The position numbers and the translations under genes are program-made. The notes under the pieces are model-generated. The model ran no database searches, was not told where the DNA came from, and saw nothing but the letters and a program-made list of their open reading frames with translations. 7,010 bases of DNA, taken from positions 1-7,010 of the forward strand of contig JAQIDF010000510.1 in assembly GCA_027858145.1 (NCBI GenBank), read 5' to 3'. This document shows positions 6,732 through 7,010 of the stretch, one piece after another. Each line of letters opens with the position of its first letter. Position 1 is the first letter of the stretch. The DNA is from Prolixibacteraceae bacterium. GTDB taxonomy: Bacteria; Bacteroidota; Bacteroidia; Bacteroidales; Prolixibacteraceae.

Positions 6732-6859
6732 TAACATATCACTTCAACTTCAATAACACCACCCAAAGATGCATAATTACGTGCAGAACTGAAAAGATAA
6801 TCTTTGGCTTTTTCCACTATCATAGCCCTTACCGGATTTTCCGAATGTGTTATGTATCC
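6731..6859 (-). pseudogene. Remnant of REP-associated tyrosine / IS200-like (Y1) transposase, C-terminal end only
   Basis: Read on the minus strand, 6859 to 6734 gives 42 residues ending at a TAG (6733-6731). Key segments are YITHSENPVRAMIVEKAKDY and LFSSARNYASLGG. The NPVRA...V..A.DY..SSARNYA pattern is the characteristic C-terminal end of RAYT/IS200-like Y1 transposases, where it normally follows a YIH.NP helix. The frame stays open upstream only to a stop at 6937-6935, and that upstream part (Arg-rich) overlaps hairpin DNA and does not look like the family. The HUH histidine pair and catalytic tyrosine are therefore missing, and the only in-frame ATG (6823-6821) would give about 30 residues. 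This is a dead fragment. The surrounding palindromes support an origin as a REP-associated transposase. Exact 5' limit of homology is uncertain by about 30 bases. Confidence 0.78.
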
Positions 6860-6893
6860 AGCAAATGGGAATAGTTCACGTTTCTCGTGATGT

Positions 6894-6930
6894 TGCCGCC
6901 TTCTGCGGCACAGGCAGTCACAGACGACTG
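6894..6930. repeat. Two tandem small hairpins
   Basis: TGCCGC (6894-6899), loop CTTCT, GCGGCA (6905-6910) forms a perfect GC-rich 6-bp hairpin. Four bases later CAGTC (6915-6919) and GACTG (6926-6930) form a 5-bp stem with a 6-base loop. They sit between the transposase remnant and the right palindrome copy and interrupt where the rest of the transposase should be. The second is short enough to be chance on its own, so the call rests on clustering. Confidence 0.45.
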
Positions 6931-6936
6931 ACAGTT

Positions 6937-6969
6937 AACCCCTCGTTTCCGTTGCACTCAAACGAGGGG
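6937..6969. repeat. REP-like perfect 10-bp palindrome, right copy
   Basis: CCCCTCGTTT (6939-6948) and AAACGAGGGG (6960-6969) are exact inverted repeats around an 11-base loop (CCGTTGCACTC). The left arm with its two preceding As repeats 6622-6633 exactly and in direct orientation, 315 bp apart. The loops also share a TTGC core. The left copy has lost the AAACGAGGGG arm and instead pairs with AGGGGTT. A G-rich tract follows (GGGGGAGGTGGGGGGG, 6966-6981). No gene is visible from 6970 to the window end. Confidence 0.62.
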
Positions 6970-7010
6970 GAGGTGGGGGGGCAGTTGATTTGGCTATGGC
7001 GATCTAACTT

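Noticed and set aside
6622..6969. CRISPR array or tandem-repeat array
   Set aside because: Only two copies of the 12-bp repeat exist, 315 bp apart, with unlike intervening palindromes. There is no regular repeat-spacer pattern.

Overview
The window looks like a chromosomal segment from a Bacteroidota bacterium, possibly of the Marinilabiliales/Prolixibacteraceae type, although the genus cannot be read from this sequence. Supporting signs are coding DNA of moderate GC, start codons preceded by A-rich leaders instead of a Shine-Dalgarno sequence, short lipoprotein signals of the Bacteroidota style (VVAAC, FFQSC), and a decayed Y1-type transposase with palindromic repeats at the right end.

Positions 1-6196 hold one plus-strand operon for a tripartite, MacAB-TolC-like ABC efflux system. 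In order it has the C-terminal end of a periplasmic adaptor cut by the window edge (1-288), a complete lipoprotein adaptor (290-1525), a second complete lipoprotein adaptor (1512-2720), a MacB/FtsX-type permease (2723-3961), its separate ATPase (3977-4657) and a TolC-family outer-membrane channel (4709-6196). The first four genes are 1-2 bp apart or overlap, so they are probably translationally coupled. The ATPase would drive conformational strokes of the inner-membrane permease. The adaptors would link the permease to the outer-membrane duct, so that a substrate already in the periplasm is expelled. The substrate is unknown.

The most notable point about the operon is that at least three consecutive adaptor genes serve a single permease/ATPase/channel set. 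MacAB itself has one adaptor.

Positions 6197-7010 are different in character. A very AT-rich small ORF (6336-6515) could encode a 59-residue two-helix membrane protein. After it comes a palindrome-rich island (6622-6969). In the island, two direct copies of a 12-bp sequence and several perfect hairpins surround a minus-strand remnant of a REP-associated tyrosine (IS200-like) transposase, of which only the C-terminal end survives. No tRNA, rRNA, CRISPR array or riboswitch was recognised. The window holds a solid export operon and a mobile-element relic. I did not find clear evidence of a wholly new system.
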